Positions 44,661-53,442 of a stretch of 64,000 bases of DNA are shown here, piece after piece. How positions within the stretch are numbered: position 1 is the stretch's first letter; each line of letters opens with the position of its first letter. Under the pieces are notes generated by a model. It saw only the letters and a program-made list of their open reading frames with translations, was not told the DNA's origin and did no database searches. Both the position numbers and the translations under genes were made by a program. This DNA is from Agrococcus sp. SL85 (GTDB taxonomy: Bacteria; Actinomycetota; Actinomycetes; Actinomycetales; Microbacteriaceae): contig NZ_CP113066.1 in NCBI RefSeq assembly GCF_026625845.1, positions 1,240,001 through 1,304,000 of the forward strand, given 5' to 3'.

Positions 44661-45338
44661 ATGGCCGACATCTTCTCCGTCATCGCCGACAGCACGCGTC
44701 GCGACATCCTCTCCGTGCTGCTCGACCGGCGAGCCACGACGGGGGAGGCGAGCGTCAGCGAGATCGTCGACGCGCTGGGCATCCCGCAGCCCACCGTCTC
44801 GAAGCACCTGCGCACGCTGCGCGACGTGGGTCTCGTGACGGTGCGCGAGGAGGGCCAGCACCGCCTCTACGCGATCGTGCTCGAGCCCTTCGACCAGGTC
44901 GACGACTGGCTCATGCCGTTCATCTTCGCCGAGGGCCAGCAGGCCGACGAGGCCTCGCTCGGCGCCGCGGCCTTCGCCGCGTGGGCGGGCGCGCGCGTGC
45001 CGGAGCCCATCCGCGCCGCCGCCGACCAGGCGCGACAGGCCGCCGAGCAGGCGCGCGTCGCAGCGGAGCAGGCCCTCGCGCGCGTCTCGGAGCGCGTCGA
45101 GCACCCCGCGCCGATCGGCGCCTCGCTCGGGCGCCGCGCGGCCGAACGGGTGCACGACGTGCAGGACAAGCTGCAGGAGGCGCGCGACCGCATCCACGAG
45201 GTGCAGGACCGCGTGCAGGAGCTGCAGCAGCGTGCCTCCGCCCGCATCGACGAGACGCGCGACCGCATCAAGGGCCGCGACGGCGAGCTCGAGGAAGGCC
45301 GCGCCGCGCGCGACGAGGACGACGCGAAGCTCGACTGA
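44661..45338 (+). CDS. ArsR-like winged-helix regulator with long C-terminal coiled coil
   Basis: A 225-residue protein. Residues 1-85 form an ArsR-type winged helix (FSVIADSTRRDILSVLL, IVDALGIPQPTVSKHLRTL, GLVTVREEGQHRLYAI). No metal-binding Cys/His cluster is present. The C-terminal 120 residues are Ala/Gln/Glu/Arg-rich and strongly coiled-coil (AADQARQAAEQARVAAEQAL and VQDKLQEARDRIHEVQDRVQ). ATG 44661 is 6 nt after CATGCT, with TTGTCG 17 nt farther upstream. The same neighbourhood (HTH gene near bS22 and proC) is known from other actinobacteria such as mycobacteria. The target genes are unknown. Confidence 0.82.
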   Translation: MADIFSVIADSTRRDILSVLLDRRATTGEASVSEIVDALGIPQPTVSKHLRTLRDVGLVTVREEGQHRLYAIVLEPFDQVDDWLMPFIFAEGQQADEASLGAAAFAAWAGARVPEPIRAAADQARQAAEQARVAAEQALARVSERVEHPAPIGASLGRRAAERVHDVQDKLQEARDRIHEVQDRVQELQQRASARIDETRDRIKGRDGELEEGRAARDEDDAKLD

Positions 45339-45382
45339 GCGGCCCCCCGCAGCCCGGGTGTGCGGTGCGCGCGAGGGTTCGG

Positions 45383-45388
45383 TACGAT
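45383..45388 (+). promoter_or_regulatory. -10 element (TACGAT) of the bS22 gene
   Basis: TACGAT lies 78 nt before the bS22 start and is preceded by GGTTCG. It would give a leader of about 70 nt. Confidence 0.5.
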
Positions 45389-45465
45389 GCTCTGAGCGTT
45401 TTCCTGCGCCGGTCGACCCGATCGCGCAGCGTCGACGAGCAATCCGATGGAAGTGAGGAACCTCG

Positions 45466-45564
45466 ATGGGTTCTGTGGTCAAGAAGCGCCGCAAGCGCAT
45501 GGCGAAGAAGAAGCACCGCAAGCTGCTCCGCAAGACGCGCCACCAGCGCCGCAACCGCAAGTAG
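45466..45564 (+). CDS. Ribosomal protein bS22 (AURKAIP1/COX24-type)
   Basis: A 32-residue, extremely basic peptide (MGSVVKKRRKRMAKKKHRKL at the start) matching the actinobacterial small-subunit protein bS22 first seen in mycobacterial ribosomes. GAGGAA lies 5 nt upstream of the ATG. It is monocistronic with its own promoter and a strong terminator. Confidence 0.95.
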   Translation: MGSVVKKRRKRMAKKKHRKLLRKTRHQRRNRK

Positions 45565-45576
45565 CGCGGACGCGAC

Positions 45577-45610
45577 GAAGCCGGGACCTGCACCGCAGGA
45601 TCCCGGCTTC
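45577..45610 (+). terminator. Intrinsic terminator after bS22
   Basis: GAAGCCGGGA (45577-45586) pairs with TCCCGGCTTC (45601-45610), extended by CCTG/CAGG around a short loop, and is followed by TCC. Confidence 0.85.
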
Positions 45611-45662
45611 TCCATGTCCGGTGGCCGTTCGCCGAGGGCCGCGCGGCGCTGGGCCCCGGACC

Positions 45663-45917
45663 CTAGGCCCCCAGGCGCTCCCGGAGGCGGTCGGCGAGCT
45701 TGCCGGGATCGACGCGCCACGAGGAGTGCGGCCGCCCGTCGATGAGCACGACGGGGATGTCCTCGCTCCAGCGCTCGGCGAGCGCCGGGTCGTCGAGGAT
45801 CGAGCGCTCGACGAGGGTCACGCCCGCGAAGCCGGCCACCACCCGCTCCACGACGGGTCGCGCCTCGTCGCACAGGTGGCAGCCCGGCTTCGCGACGAGC
45901 GTGACCTCGACGCTCAC
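45663..45917 (-). CDS. Glutaredoxin-family protein
   Basis: An 84-residue thioredoxin-fold protein. The redox motif is CHLC in KPGCHLCDEARPVVE, and the cis-Pro is in DIPVVLIDG. It probably reduces disulfides in the cytosol; the partner is unknown. GTG 45917 overlaps the aspS stop (GTGA), so it is translated after aspS on one mRNA. Confidence 0.88.
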   Translation of the reverse strand: MSVEVTLVAKPGCHLCDEARPVVERVVAGFAGVTLVERSILDDPALAERWSEDIPVVLIDGRPHSSWRVDPGKLADRLRERLGA

Positions 45918-47230
45918 GGCGCGAGGCGCGTCGGGCCGCGGAAGAGGAACGTGGTCTCGCGGATCGAGCCGAGGCCCAGCATGAGCATCACGACGCGGGC
46001 GAGGCCCATGCCGAAGCCGCCGTGCGGGGGCACGCCGTACTCGAAGAAGCCGAGGTAGTCCTCGAGCTCCGCGACGTCCATGCCCTTCTCGGTCGCCTGC
46101 TCGCGCAGGCGCTCGATGCGGTGCTCGCGCTGCGCGCCGGTCGAGATCTCGACGCCGTTGTAGATGAGGTCGTAGGAGTTCGTGACCTCCCCGCGGCCCT
46201 CGGGGCGCAGGTGGTAGAACGGCCGCACCGTCGACGGGTACTCGGTCACGAAGACGAAGTCGTGGCCCAGCTGCTCCTTGACGTGCGCCGAGATGCGGCG
46301 CTCCGCCTCGGGGTCGAGGTCGCCGTCGGCGCGCTCGATCGTGTGGCCCGAGGCCTCGACGATCGCCTTGACCTCGGCGTGCGGGATGCGCGGGAACGGC
46401 AGCGTCGGCGCCTGCAGCTCGATGCCGAAGCGCTCCTGGATCTCGGCGCCGTGGCGCTCGATGACCGCCGTGACCGCCTTCGCGAGCAGCTGCTCGTGGA
46501 GGGCCATGACGTCCTCGTGGCTCTCGACCCACGAGATCTCGGCGTCGACCGAGGTGAACTCGGTCGCGTGGCGGCTCGTGAACGAGGGGTCGGCGCGGAA
46601 GGCCGGGCCGATCTCGAAGATCTTGCCGAAGCCGGCCGACTGCGCCATCTGCTTGAAGAGCTGCGGCGACTGCGCGAGGTAGGCGGTGGTGTCGAAGTAG
46701 GGCACCTCGAAGAGCTCGGCGCGCGATTCCGAGGCCGTCGCCATGAGCTTCGGCGTGTGGATCTCGATGAAGCCCTCGTCGATCCAGTGCTGGCGGAAGG
46801 CGTGCTCGATCGTCGTCTGCACGCGGAAGATGAGCTGCGCCTCCGGGCGGCGGAGGTCGAGGAAGCGCCAGTCGAGGCGCTTGTCGATCGACGAGTCGTC
46901 GGCGATGGGGGAGTCCTTGGCGACGGTCTCGACGACGAGCTCCTCCACCTTCACCTCGAGCCCGCCGAGCTTCACGCGCTCGTCGGCCTTCAGCTGGCCG
47001 CGCACCGTGATGAACGAGCCGTGCATGAGGCCCGAGATCGTCGCGGCGGTGGCCGCGGTGTCGTCGTTGACCGGGTTGACGAGCTGGGCCGAGCCCGACT
47101 CGTCGCGGAGGATCACGAACTGGACGCGCTTCTGGTCACGGACGGTCTCGACCCATCCCTGCACGGTCACGGGGCCGTCGGGGAGGGCGGCGAGGTCCTT
47201 GATGAGGGTCCGGGGCTGGGTGGCAGTCAC
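45914..47230 (-). CDS. aspS: Aspartate--tRNA ligase, short archaeal-type (probably nondiscriminating)
   Basis: A 438-residue class II synthetase. An N-terminal OB-fold anticodon-binding domain (VTVQGWVETVRDQKRVQFVI) leads to the catalytic core with motif 2 FRADPSFTSRHATEFTSVDAE region and motif 3 GFGMGLARVVMLMLGLGSIRE. It lacks the GAD insertion and C-terminal extension of the bacterial-type enzyme (usually about 590 residues) and so belongs to the archaeal/eukaryal-like group. Such forms often charge both tRNA-Asp and tRNA-Asn, with Asn made later by GatCAB. GTG 47230 is 7 nt after TAGGAT on the minus strand, consistent with leaderless translation. Confidence 0.93.
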   Translation of the reverse strand: MTATQPRTLIKDLAALPDGPVTVQGWVETVRDQKRVQFVILRDESGSAQLVNPVNDDTAATAATISGLMHGSFITVRGQLKADERVKLGGLEVKVEELVVETVAKDSPIADDSSIDKRLDWRFLDLRRPEAQLIFRVQTTIEHAFRQHWIDEGFIEIHTPKLMATASESRAELFEVPYFDTTAYLAQSPQLFKQMAQSAGFGKIFEIGPAFRADPSFTSRHATEFTSVDAEISWVESHEDVMALHEQLLAKAVTAVIERHGAEIQERFGIELQAPTLPFPRIPHAEVKAIVEASGHTIERADGDLDPEAERRISAHVKEQLGHDFVFVTEYPSTVRPFYHLRPEGRGEVTNSYDLIYNGVEISTGAQREHRIERLREQATEKGMDVAELEDYLGFFEYGVPPHGGFGMGLARVVMLMLGLGSIRETTFLFRGPTRLAP

Positions 47231-47291
47231 GGCGTCGATCCTAGCGACGGCGGCGGGCGGCAGGCGTCGGGGCGCGGCCGGGCGCGGGGCC

Positions 47292-47588
47292 TCAGCGGCG
47301 GCGCGGGGCGTCGCGGCGCGCGGGCGCCCAGCGGAGCAGCGCGAGCCAGCCGCCCGCGAGGCCGAGCGCGGCGACCGCGAGCAGGCTCCAGCCGAGCGCG
47401 GCGCTGCCGGGATCGTCGACCTGCTCCGAGGCCACGATCGCCCACATGCCCGCCGCCGCGAGCACCGAGACGGCGAGCGCCGAGGGGGCGCCGAAGTCGC
47501 GCTGCGCGAGGTAGCGCACGTGCACCCACATGAACGCGGCGCCGAGCACGACGAGCAGCGCGAGCGCGAGGGGGACGAGCAGGGGCAT
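47292..47588 (-). CDS. Small membrane protein, three predicted TM helices
   Basis: A 98-residue hydrophobic protein (LVPLALALLVVLGAAFMWVH; ALAVSVLAAAGMWAIVA; GWSLLAVAALGLAGGWLALL) with a basic C-terminus (RWAPARRDAPRRR). No family recognised. ATG 47588 is preferred to an upstream in-frame ATG because an AGAATG element ends 5 nt before it; both are weak. It lies between aspS and the divergent cytochrome c biogenesis operon. Confidence 0.6.
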   Translation of the reverse strand: MPLLVPLALALLVVLGAAFMWVHVRYLAQRDFGAPSALAVSVLAAAGMWAIVASEQVDDPGSAALGWSLLAVAALGLAGGWLALLRWAPARRDAPRRR

Positions 47589-47668
47589 GCCGCCATTCTG
47601 CCTGCACGGGCGGTCGGAGGCCCTGGCGGGCGCCACGATTGATAGGAACGGCCGGTACCCTGGAGGCC

Positions 47669-48322
47669 ATGCCCGCCCGTCGCATCCATCTCGTGCGCCA
47701 CGGCGAGGTCCACAACCCCGATCGCATCCTCTACGGGCGCATCCCCGGCTTCCGGCTCTCGGAGCGCGGCGAGCGCATGGCTGCGCTCGCGGCCCAGCAC
47801 CTCGCCGCCGGCCCCGCCGCCCGATCCGTCGTGCGCCTCGCGGCCAGCCCCCTCGAGCGCGCCCAGCAGTCGGCCGACCCGTGGGCCGCGGCCTTCGGCC
47901 TCGAGGTGCGCACCGAGCACCGCGTGATCGAGCCGACGAACGCGTTCGAGGGCAAGACCTTCGAGGCCTCCGGCGCGCTCGCGCACCCCTCGTCGTGGCC
48001 GCTGCTGCGCAACCCCTTCCGTCCCTCGTGGGGCGAGCCCTACAAGGCGATCGCCCAGCGCGTCGTCGCCGCGATGGAGGACGCCTGGGACGAGCTGGCG
48101 GAGTCGGACGACGACGGCGACGCCGTGCTCGTCTCGCACCAGTCGCCGATCTGGATCGCGCACCGCCACCTCGCAGGCGAGGCGCTCTGGCACGACCCGC
48201 GGAAGCGCCGCTGCCAGCTCTCCTCCATCACCTCCTTCGAGCGCCGGGACGGCCGCTTCGTCGAGGTCGCCTACGCCGAGCCGGCCGCCGCGGTCGACGC
48301 GATCGATGCGGGGGCCGTGTGA
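47669..48322 (+). CDS. Histidine phosphatase family protein
   Basis: A 217-residue branch-1 histidine phosphatase (RIHLVRHGEVHNP with catalytic His; SPLERAQQSADPWA; second His in VLVSHQSPIW). ATG 47669 is 7 nt after TACCCT. The stop overlaps the resA-like start (TGATG), and the gene heads the cytochrome c maturation operon, an arrangement familiar in actinobacteria. A role in haem or sugar-phosphate metabolism is not evident from sequence. Confidence 0.87.
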   Translation: MPARRIHLVRHGEVHNPDRILYGRIPGFRLSERGERMAALAAQHLAAGPAARSVVRLAASPLERAQQSADPWAAAFGLEVRTEHRVIEPTNAFEGKTFEASGALAHPSSWPLLRNPFRPSWGEPYKAIAQRVVAAMEDAWDELAESDDDGDAVLVSHQSPIWIAHRHLAGEALWHDPRKRRCQLSSITSFERRDGRFVEVAYAEPAAAVDAIDAGAV

Positions 48323-48900
48323 TGCGCCGCCGGAGCCGCCTGGCCGCCGCCGTCGCGGCCGCCGCGCTCGCGCTCGTCGGCTGCGCCTCCTCCGAGGGCG
48401 GCGTCGAGCAGAACGTCGGCGACATCGGCTACATCGCCGGCGACGGCTACGTCACCGAGATCCCGGTCGACCAGCGCTCCGCGCCCGCCGCGTTCTCGGG
48501 CCCGCTCGTGACCGGCGGCGAGTTCGACTCGAGCGAGCTCGACGGCGTCGCGGTCGTGAACTTCTGGTACGCCGGCTGCCCGCCGTGCCGCATCGAGGCG
48601 CCCGTGCTCGCCGAGCTGCACGCAGAGCTCGGCGACGAGGTCGACTTCCTCGGCGTCAACACCCGCGACGGCGCCGCGCAGGCGCAGACCTTCGAGCGCG
48701 ACTTCGGCATCGAGTACCCCTCGATCCTCGACGACGAGACCGCCCAGGCGCAGCTCGCCTTCTCCGGCATCGTCGCCCCGAACGCCGTGCCGACGACCCT
48801 CGTGCTCGACGCGGAGGGCCGTGTGGCGGCCCGCGTCTCCGGCGCGGTGGAGGACACGAGCATCCTCGCCACGCTCCTCCGGGAGGAGCTCGAGCGGTGA
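48322..48900 (+). CDS. resA: ResA/TlpA-like thiol-disulfide oxidoreductase lipoprotein
   Basis: A 192-residue exported lipoprotein. The signal ends in LALVGC (Cys about residue 21). The thioredoxin-fold active site is WYAGCPPCRIEAP (CPPC). ResA reduces the haem-binding cysteines of apocytochrome c outside the membrane, using electrons from CcdA. It is the second gene of the operon and overlaps its neighbours on both sides (TGATG and GTGA). Confidence 0.93.
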   Translation: MRRRSRLAAAVAAAALALVGCASSEGGVEQNVGDIGYIAGDGYVTEIPVDQRSAPAAFSGPLVTGGEFDSSELDGVAVVNFWYAGCPPCRIEAPVLAELHAELGDEVDFLGVNTRDGAAQAQTFERDFGIEYPSILDDETAQAQLAFSGIVAPNAVPTTLVLDAEGRVAARVSGAVEDTSILATLLREELER

Positions 48901-49670
48901 GCGCCCCGCTCGCCGCCCTCGCGCCGCTCGCGTCGTTCGACCCGGCCGGCGCGGTCATGAGCGGGCAGCTGCTCGTCTCGATCCCCATCGCGCTGCTCGC
49001 GGGGCTCGTCTCGTTCGCGAGCCCGTGCATCCTGCCGCTCGTGCCCGGCTACCTCGGGCTCGTCGGCTCGCTCGTCGGCGACCGGGAGACCGGCCGCGGC
49101 CGCCTCGTGGCGGGCGTCGCGCTCTTCATCGCCGGCTTCACGCTCGTCTTCGTGCTCGCCAACACGATCGTCGGCGCGATCTCGGGCTTCCTGCTGCAGC
49201 ACGGCGACCTGCTCGTGCGGATCCTCGGCGCCGCGCTCATCGTCATGGGCCTCGTCTTCGTCGGCCAGTTCTCGTTCCTGCAGCGCGTCTGGAAGCCGCA
49301 GCAGGTGCGCTCGGGCGGCATGTGGTCGGCGCCGCTCGTCGGCGTCGTCTTCGCGCTCGGCTGGACCCCCTGCTCCGGCCCCACCCTCGCCGCCATCAGC
49401 GCCCTCACCGTCACCACCGGCAGCGCCTGGCAGGGCGCCGTGCTCGGCCTCGCCTACGCGCTCGGCCTCGGCATCCCCTTCCTCGCCATCGCGCTCGGCC
49501 TCGGCTGGGCCGGCGGCGCCGTCGGGTGGCTGCGCCGCCACATCCGCGCCGTGAACATCGCCGGCGGCGCCATGCTCATCGCCGTCGGCCTGCTCATGGT
49601 CAGCGGCCTGTGGAACGCCCTCATGTACGAGCTCCAGGGATGGATCGCCTCCGTTGTCACGATCGTCTGA
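48897..49670 (+). CDS. ccdA: Cytochrome c biogenesis protein CcdA
   Basis: A 257-residue membrane protein with six or seven hydrophobic segments. The two redox cysteines are in LVSFASPCILPLVPGYLGLV and GWTPCSGPTLAAI. CcdA carries reducing power from cytosolic thioredoxin to ResA. The start is GTG 48897 in a GTGA with the resA stop. It ends inside the likely start of resB. Confidence 0.94.
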   Translation: MSAPLAALAPLASFDPAGAVMSGQLLVSIPIALLAGLVSFASPCILPLVPGYLGLVGSLVGDRETGRGRLVAGVALFIAGFTLVFVLANTIVGAISGFLLQHGDLLVRILGAALIVMGLVFVGQFSFLQRVWKPQQVRSGGMWSAPLVGVVFALGWTPCSGPTLAAISALTVTTGSAWQGAVLGLAYALGLGIPFLAIALGLGWAGGAVGWLRRHIRAVNIAGGAMLIAVGLLMVSGLWNALMYELQGWIASVVTIV

Positions 49671-51423
49671 GTCCGACCCGCTCCGCCCGAGCGACCACAT
49701 CGACGCCGCGCCGGCGGAGCCGGGCGAGGGCGGCAACCCGCGCCTCGGCGCGACCGGCTGGCTGCGCTTCCTGTGGCGCCAGCTGACCTCGATGCGCACG
49801 GCGATCGTGCTGCTGCTGCTGCTCGCGATCGCGGCGGTGCCCGGCAGCCTCGTGCCGCAGCGGTCCTCCGACCCCAACGGCGTCATCCAGGTGCGGGCCG
49901 AGAACCCCGAGCTCGTCTGGCTCTACGACGCGCTCTCGCTCCACGACGTCTACTCGAGCCCGTGGTTCTCGGCCATCTACCTGCTGCTGTTCACCTCCCT
50001 CGTCGGCTGCGTGATCCCGCGCCTCGTGCACCACTGGCGGGCGATGCGCGCGCAGCCGCCGAAGACGCCCGTGCGGCTCTCGCGCCTCGTCGGCTTCCAG
50101 ACGGTGCCGGGCTCCGCGGCCGACCTCGACCGCGCCGAGGGCGTCCTGAAGCGGCTCGGCTACCGGACCGCGCGGTACGGCGACTCGATCTCGGCCGAGC
50201 GCGGCTACCTGCGCGAGACCGGCAACCTCGTCTTCCACATCTCGATGCTCGCGCTGCTGCTGGTCGTCGGCATCGGCTCCGGCTTCGGCTACACCGGGCA
50301 GCGCCTGCTCGTCGAGGGCCGCGGCTTCGCGAACACGCAGGTCTCCTACGACACCTTCACCTCCGGCCGCTGGTTCGACGAGGGCATGCTCGAGCCGTTC
50401 TCGGTCTCGCTCGACGACCTCGACGTCGTCTACGAGATGGAGAACCCCAACGCCATCGGGGCGCCGCTCGACTTCACGGCGAGCGTGACGGTCACCGAGC
50501 TCGGTCAGGAGCCCTATCAGGGCCAGATCAAGGTGAACGAGCCGCTGCGGGTGCAGGGCGCCGACCTCTACCTCATCTCCAACGGCTACGCGCCGCGCGT
50601 CATCGTGCGCGATCCCGAGGGGCAGGTGGTCTTCGACCAGTACACGCCCTTCCTCGCGCAGGACGACGCGATGACGAGCCTCGGCGTCGTCAAGGTGCCG
50701 GACGGCCTCACGGAGCAGCTGGGCCTGCGCGGCTTCTTCTACCCGAGCGTCGCCACCCTCGACACCGGCGCGCTCACCTCGATCTACCCCGACCTCCTCG
50801 ACCCCGTGCTCTCGCTGCAGGCGTTCACGGGCGACCTCGGGCTCGACGCGGGCGTGCCGCGCTCCGTCTACTCGCTCGAGACCGACGCGCTCACGCAGAT
50901 CGCGGGCGGCGACTCGGGGGAGGGCTCCCTGACGGTGCGCGTGGGCGAGACGGCCGAGATCCCCGGCGGCCTCGGCACGATCGAGCTCGCCGACGTGCAG
51001 CGCTACGGCGTCATCGAGGTGCACGAGGACCTCACGCAGCAGCCGGTGCTGTGGATCGTCGTCGTGCTCTTCTTCTCGCTCCTGGCGTCGCTGCTCATCC
51101 CGCGCCGGCGCATGTGGGTGAAGGCCGCAGGAGGCCGGCTCGAGCTCGCGGGCCTCGCGCGCGGCGAGGACCCCACGCTCGAGCGCGCCGTGGGGCAGCT
51201 GGCGGATCGGCTGCGCGGCGAGGGCGAGGGCCGCGGTGCCGACGGGGTCGACGCCGCGGACGCCGGCGAGCGGGCCGCGGCCTCGGAGCCCGCCGCCGCG
51301 AGCGCCTCGGCGCGCGATGCCGTCGCGAGCCCTGCGGAGGCCGCCGAGCCCGCACCCGACATCCCTGCGGAGCCCGGCTCCGACGACGAAGCGCCCGGTC
51401 GCGACCGGCGCCCCCGACGATAG
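49654..51423 (+). CDS. resB: Cytochrome c biogenesis protein ResB
   Basis: A 589-residue haem-handling membrane protein of system II cytochrome c maturation. Transmembrane helices are near residues 47-66 (TAIVLLLLLAIAAVPGSLVPQ), 105-125 and 185-205, plus one near 470; a large extracytoplasmic beta-rich domain lies between the third and fourth. The last 70 residues are an Ala/Glu/Pro-rich cytosolic tail. The start is uncertain: TTG 49654 overlaps ccdA by 17 nt, with AGGGAT upstream. Its TAG stop doubles as the first bases of the TAGGAT element preceding ccsB. Confidence 0.9.
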   Translation: MSRSSESDPLRPSDHIDAAPAEPGEGGNPRLGATGWLRFLWRQLTSMRTAIVLLLLLAIAAVPGSLVPQRSSDPNGVIQVRAENPELVWLYDALSLHDVYSSPWFSAIYLLLFTSLVGCVIPRLVHHWRAMRAQPPKTPVRLSRLVGFQTVPGSAADLDRAEGVLKRLGYRTARYGDSISAERGYLRETGNLVFHISMLALLLVVGIGSGFGYTGQRLLVEGRGFANTQVSYDTFTSGRWFDEGMLEPFSVSLDDLDVVYEMENPNAIGAPLDFTASVTVTELGQEPYQGQIKVNEPLRVQGADLYLISNGYAPRVIVRDPEGQVVFDQYTPFLAQDDAMTSLGVVKVPDGLTEQLGLRGFFYPSVATLDTGALTSIYPDLLDPVLSLQAFTGDLGLDAGVPRSVYSLETDALTQIAGGDSGEGSLTVRVGETAEIPGGLGTIELADVQRYGVIEVHEDLTQQPVLWIVVVLFFSLLASLLIPRRRMWVKAAGGRLELAGLARGEDPTLERAVGQLADRLRGEGEGRGADGVDAADAGERAAASEPAAASASARDAVASPAEAAEPAPDIPAEPGSDDEAPGRDRRPRR

Positions 51424-51432
51424 GATCGACCC

Positions 51433-52362
51433 ATGCCGATGGCTGATCTCGACGCGATCTCGCTGCTGCTCGTCTACTCGGCGATGGCCGTCTACACGGC
51501 TGCGTTCATCGCCTTCGCGGTCGACGTCGCGCGCCGCTCGGCCGCGCGTCCCGTGCCGCAGCACGAGCTCGTGGGCGCTGGCGGGCCGCCGGTCTCGGCG
51601 CCTGCTGCACCTGCGGCGCCTGCCGCCGTCGGCGCGGGCCGCGGTGCGCGCGTCGGCTATGCCCTCGTCGTGCTCGGCTGGGCGCTGCACGTCGTCTCCG
51701 CGATCCTCCGCGGCCTCGCGGCCGGCCGCGTGCCCTGGGCCAACATGTACGAGTTCGCGCTCACCGGCATCGCCGTGATCGTGGGCGTCTTCGTGCTCTC
51801 GCAGCTGTGGCGCGACCTCCGCTTCCTCGGCGTGTACATCTCGGGCCTCGCCGTCGCCTTCCTCGGCGTCGCGACCGTCAACTTCTACGTCGCGCCGGTG
51901 CCGCTGCCGCCCGCGCTGCAGTCGTACTGGCTCGTCATCCACGTGTTCGTGGCGACGCTCGCGACGGGCTTCTTCGCGCTCGGCTCCGGGCTCTCGATCC
52001 TGCAGCTCATCAAGGAGCGCCGCTCGGGCGGCTTCCTGCGCTCGCTGCCCTCGACGACGCAGCTCGAGGACCTCTCGTACCGCGTCTCGGTCATCGGCTT
52101 CATCGCCTGGACCTTCACGCTCATCGCCGGCGCCGTGTGGGCCGAGCACGCGTGGGGCCGCTACTGGGGCTGGGACACCAAGGAGGTGTGGACCTTCATC
52201 ATCTGGGTGGTCTACGCCGGCTACATCCACGCGCGCGCGACGCGCGGCTGGCGCGGCTCGCGCTCGGCGTGGCTGCAGCTCGTCGGCTTCGCCGCGGTGC
52301 TGTTCAACTTCACGGTCGTCAACCTCTTCTTCAAGGGCCTGCACGCCTACTCCGGCCTCTGA
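51433..52362 (+). CDS. ccsB: Cytochrome c biogenesis protein CcsB/CcsA (ResC)
   Basis: A 309-residue haem-lyase component with about eight hydrophobic segments. The tryptophan-rich WWD signature is WGRYWGWDTKEVWTFIIW (about residue 240), and conserved haem-ligating His residues appear in ALHVVSAILRG and WLVIHVFVAT. Together with ResB it forms the synthetase that exports haem and joins it to CxxCH motifs. ATG 51433 is 6 nt after TAGGAT (51421-51426), so it has its own promoter as well as readthrough. Confidence 0.95.
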   Translation: MPMADLDAISLLLVYSAMAVYTAAFIAFAVDVARRSAARPVPQHELVGAGGPPVSAPAAPAAPAAVGAGRGARVGYALVVLGWALHVVSAILRGLAAGRVPWANMYEFALTGIAVIVGVFVLSQLWRDLRFLGVYISGLAVAFLGVATVNFYVAPVPLPPALQSYWLVIHVFVATLATGFFALGSGLSILQLIKERRSGGFLRSLPSTTQLEDLSYRVSVIGFIAWTFTLIAGAVWAEHAWGRYWGWDTKEVWTFIIWVVYAGYIHARATRGWRGSRSAWLQLVGFAAVLFNFTVVNLFFKGLHAYSGL

Positions 52363-52365
52363 TCC

Positions 52366-52427
52366 CAACGTCTCCGCGCGCAGCTCGGCCTCGGGAGCGG
52401 GCCTCGCCTGCGCGGAGCGACGTTGAG
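52366..52427 (-). repeat. Left palindromic repeat of the DUF559 unit
   Basis: A 62-nt element starting CAACGTCTCCGCGCG and ending GCGGAGCGACGTTGAG; its two ends are inverted complements, so it can form a hairpin. Its reverse complement aligns without gaps to the right copy with 49 of 62 positions identical by my hand count. It may also act as a terminator between ccsB and the DUF559 gene. Confidence 0.8.
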
Positions 52428-52429
52428 CA

Positions 52430-53281
52430 CTACGCGGCGCGGGGAAGGAGACGCCGCGCCGCCCGGATCCTGGCGACGATCTCATCGCCGCGTTCCATGA
52501 CGGAGCGGTACGAGACGCGGATGACGACGTAGCCCGCTGCCGCGAGCCGCGCGTCGCGCTCGCGATCCCGCTCGTAGTTCGTCGTCCCGCCGTGCCAGAG
52601 GCGTGAGTCGCACTCGACCACGAGCCGCGCTCCGATGAGGAAGTCGACCCGGATGCCGGACAGCACGGCGACCTGCTGGCGGAACGCGATGCGCGCGAGT
52701 CGGAGCAGTTCAGCGAGTCGCGCCTCGGAGCAGCTCTCCGATCGGCCATCGATGGCGAGGAGGCCCGCGCGGCCTCGTTGCGGCAGGGTCGCGACGAGGC
52801 AGCGGAGCTCGGGCACGGTCACGAAGCCCTTCGCGACTGCATCGCCGACGATCGTGATCAGGTCGAGCCGTCCGACGCAGGTCGCCGCAGCTGCGATCGC
52901 ATCGAGGACGGAGTCGACGCCGAGCGTCGGGCGCCGTTCGTGATGGCGCTCCCGAAGCCTGTGGAGGATCGCGTCAGCGCGTGCGGCGCTCGCAGCGGTC
53001 CGATCGCTGTGGGTGCGGCGGACGACGCGCACGTGCAGTCGGGCGTCCTCCGGTGTCCAGATGCCGAGGCTGCGCAGCAGCGAGAGGCACGACAGCACAC
53101 CACCGAGCCCCAGCGCTGCGGTCCGGGCGTCCCGCACGCCGACCAGCGCGATCCAACCCCGCAGCGGTGCCCAGACGTTCGTGCCACGCATCGAGTCGAG
53201 CTCGGCCCTGCCGACCCGATCGAGGGCGGCCTCGAGAGAGCACAGTCCACCGACGTCGTGGAGCCAGTCGAGGAAGCGCAT
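52430..53281 (-). CDS. DUF559 (VSR-like nuclease-fold) protein with AbiEi-like N-terminal helix-turn-helix
   Basis: A 283-residue protein. The N-terminus (LDWLHDVGGLCSLEAALDR, GRAELDSMRGT) resembles the AbiEi-type winged-helix that reads DNA in type IV toxin-antitoxin antitoxins. The C-terminus (about residues 210-275) is the DUF559 fold, related to very-short-patch-repair and PD-(D/E)XK nucleases: DFLIGARLVVECDSRLWHGG gives the acidic D and E-x-D residues, then RDARLAAAGYVVIRVSYRSV. The codons look less biased than those of neighbours, suggesting transfer. It is flanked by inverted repeats and stands alone, with no methyltransferase or toxin partner. ATG 53281 is the most natural start. Function unknown. 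Confidence 0.82.
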   Translation of the reverse strand: MRFLDWLHDVGGLCSLEAALDRVGRAELDSMRGTNVWAPLRGWIALVGVRDARTAALGLGGVLSCLSLLRSLGIWTPEDARLHVRVVRRTHSDRTAASAARADAILHRLRERHHERRPTLGVDSVLDAIAAAATCVGRLDLITIVGDAVAKGFVTVPELRCLVATLPQRGRAGLLAIDGRSESCSEARLAELLRLARIAFRQQVAVLSGIRVDFLIGARLVVECDSRLWHGGTTNYERDRERDARLAAAGYVVIRVSYRSVMERGDEIVARIRAARRLLPRAA

Positions 53282-53442
53282 GGTCGGAGCATGCGTCGCG
53301 CCCGTCCACGCCCGAGACCCGATGTCGGAGACCTGTGGACGACGGCGGACCCGACCGCCTGCCCCGCACCGCACAGTTCGCAGTCCTGCCGGGCTGCACC
53401 GAGGGCTCCCGACACGACTGCACAGCGGGCCTCAAAGCGGAC

